Of a stretch of 16,415 nucleotides of DNA, positions 15,416 through 16,415 are shown one piece after another. The stretch is from JANXDG01 sp964521665 (GTDB lineage: Bacteria; Elusimicrobiota; Endomicrobiia; DTEH01): positions 1 to 16,415 of the forward strand of contig CAZFSG010000028.1 in the NCBI GenBank assembly GCA_964521665.1. Reading direction: 5' to 3'. The notes under the pieces were generated by a model. It was given only the letters and a program-made list of their open reading frames with translations, made no database searches and was not told the origin of the DNA. How positions within the stretch are numbered: the stretch's first letter is position 1; each line of letters starts with the position of its first letter. Position numbers and translations under genes: made by a program.

Positions 15416-15445
15416 ACACACCCCGCCCCTAAGGGGACACACCCC
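15416..15445. other. GC-rich patch with ACACACCCC direct repeat and hairpin
   Basis: In a very AT-rich intergenic region, ACACACCCC occurs at 15416-15424 and again at 15437-15445, exactly 21 bases apart, with a CCCC-TAA-GGGG hairpin (15426-15436) between. It lies between the cyclophilin gene and dnaJ. It could be part of a dispersed repeat or a binding site; nothing shows which. The remainder of 15238-15491 holds the paired repeats above and no gene. Confidence 0.5.
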
Positions 15446-15491
15446 TCTTAATAGAGAAGATGATAGAAAATTATTTTCCGTTTCCATTTTT

Positions 15492-16106
15492 TTATTTAAT
15501 TCTTTTTATCAAAACTTTCTTTATATATATTGGTGACAAAGGTTTATCACGGTAATCACGTGGTACTGAAACAATTTTTTCTACTACATCGAGACCACGA
15601 ACTACTTGTCCAAAAATTGTATGTTTCATATTAAGCCATGGTGTTGGAACAACAGTGATAAAAATTTGTGAACCATTTGTATTAGGCCCACGGTTAGCCA
15701 TTGCAACACGTCCTGGTCTATCAAAAACTAACCCTTCATAAAATTCATCTTCAAATTCGTATCCAGGACCGCCAGTACCATCACCTTTTGGACAACCAGT
15801 TTGTGCCATAAAGTTTGGTATTACACGATGAAATATAAGTCCATCATAAAATGGTTTTTTAACTTTTTGTCCAGTTTTTGGGTCAACCCATTCTTTTTTC
15901 CCTAACGCGAGGTCTACAAAATTTTTTACAGTTTTAGGTGCTTGTTTTTCATAAAGTTCAAAAACTATTGTACCAAAATCTGTAATAATAGCTGCATAAT
16001 ATCCTTTTGGTAAATCTTTAAAAATTTTTTTCTCATCAATTTTTTGTGACCAACAAGATAACAAAAAAATGGTAGTAAAACAAAATATATAAAAAATTTT
16101 TTTCAT
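15492..16106 (-). CDS. Cyclophilin-type peptidyl-prolyl isomerase, predicted lipoprotein
   Basis: This 204-residue protein catalyses cis-trans isomerisation of proline bonds. A lipoprotein signal is visible: MKK, a hydrophobic core, then LLSC with the lipidated Cys at 18 followed by W, so it probably sits on the periplasmic side of a membrane as a folding factor. The cyclophilin domain (about 34-200) keeps IFHRVIPNFMAQTG (91-104, catalytic R94), GRVAMANRGPNTNGSQIFIT (132-151), WLNMKHTIFGQVVRG (157-171). An insertion EWVDPKTGQKVKKP near 72-85 is common in bacterial forms. The ribosome site GAGGAAG is about seven bases from the start. Confidence 0.94.
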   Translation of the reverse strand: MKKIFYIFCFTTIFLLSCWSQKIDEKKIFKDLPKGYYAAIITDFGTIVFELYEKQAPKTVKNFVDLALGKKEWVDPKTGQKVKKPFYDGLIFHRVIPNFMAQTGCPKGDGTGGPGYEFEDEFYEGLVFDRPGRVAMANRGPNTNGSQIFITVVPTPWLNMKHTIFGQVVRGLDVVEKIVSVPRDYRDKPLSPIYIKKVLIKRIK

Positions 16107-16129
16107 TTTTTTACTTCCTCAAAAATATA

Positions 16130-16185
16130 GTGAAATTAATCACGCAGGCAAAAGCCTGCAGCTACCTTATATTTTTAGTTGAACC
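16130..16185 (-). repeat. REP-like palindromic element, copy E
   Basis: The core GCAGGC-AAAA-GCCTGC (16144-16159) is followed by GCTACC, so on the minus strand GGTAG precedes the hairpin. The head TGAAATTA (16131-16138) and the tail TTTTTAGTTGAACC match copies A, C and D. It lies 24 bases upstream of the cyclophilin gene. The rest of the interval (16186-16350) is AT-rich; it has a degenerate CTGCAGCTAC at about 16209-16218 and otherwise nothing I can interpret. Confidence 0.78.
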
Positions 16186-16350
16186 AAAAATATGTAAATT
16201 AACTTTTTCTGCAGCTACATATGTTAAGCAGCAAAACTTAATTTTGATTCACAACTTTGCGTGCTAATGAAAAATATCTATAAAAACACAAGATTAGTTT
16301 CAATAGTCAGAAAAGAAAAAATTAAAAAGTAATATAAAGAAGAAAAAATT

Positions 16351-16415
16351 TTATCTTATCACACCAATTTTTCTTATTGCAGTGATAACACCTTTTGACG
16401 ATTTTACTTTAATCT
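16351..16415 (-). CDS. C-terminal tail of an unidentified gene (cut by window edge)
   Basis: One minus-strand frame is open from the window edge to a TAA at 16351-16353 and reads IKVKSSKGVITAIRKIGVIR, strongly basic with the sequence mix of a real protein end. The other two frames on this strand stop at once. Twenty codons are too few for a family call, and an accidental open frame of this length is possible. Confidence 0.4.
   Translation of the reverse strand, partial: IKVKSSKGVITAIRKIGVIR

Overview
The window is an AT-rich stretch (roughly 30% GC by eye) of bacterial chromosome in which every supported gene is on the minus strand, so transcription runs right to left. It carries a 100-N scaffold gap (3172-3271), so it comes from a draft assembly, probably a metagenome bin. 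The organism looks like an uncultured diderm bacterium: there is a lipoprotein-type periplasmic cyclophilin and an outer-membrane-like barrel segment, alongside bacterial housekeeping genes (dnaJ, rsmE, mtaB, xseA, ymdB-type, aroBCK, efp). I cannot assign a phylum from the sequence alone; lineages such as Elusimicrobia, Omnitrophica or WOR-3 are possible, and that is inference.

Layout in transcription order (right to left). (1) 16351-16415 is the C-terminal tail of an unidentified gene, then a REP-like palindrome, then a lipoprotein peptidyl-prolyl isomerase (15492-16106). (2) A 254-base intergenic region holds a GC-rich patch and two 27-base repeats spaced 65 bases apart, followed by dnaJ, rsmE and mtaB, which are tightly packed. 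This block covers protein folding and rRNA/tRNA modification. (3) After a REP palindrome with perfect 14-base arms comes a long, nearly gapless series: acyl-CoA dehydrogenase, a YmdB-type phosphodiesterase, xseA, tRNA-Pro, malic enzyme fused to a barrel-like segment, acylphosphatase, a divergent sigma-70 factor, apt and tRNA-Arg. (4) A 330-base region is packed with palindromic repeats. (5) A shikimate operon follows: aroC, a GDSL/SGNH hydrolase, aroK, aroB and an M24 aminopeptidase. After another REP comes the start of efp at the window edge. pepQ-efp adjacency is a familiar bacterial arrangement.

The observations most worth a second look are: (a) a 659-residue reading frame joining a complete cytosolic malic enzyme to a signal peptide and a beta-rich, outer-membrane-like segment; (b) two near-identical 27-base repeats upstream of dnaJ whose 65-base spacing and repeat ends resemble a two-repeat CRISPR relic, though a twin operator is also possible; (c) a dispersed GTAG-plus-hairpin REP family placed between gene blocks; (d) a sigma factor with altered promoter-contact residues; and (e) a false assembly gap, flanked by an exact 55-base duplication, that splits the GDSL hydrolase gene. 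No complete new defence or mobile system is visible.
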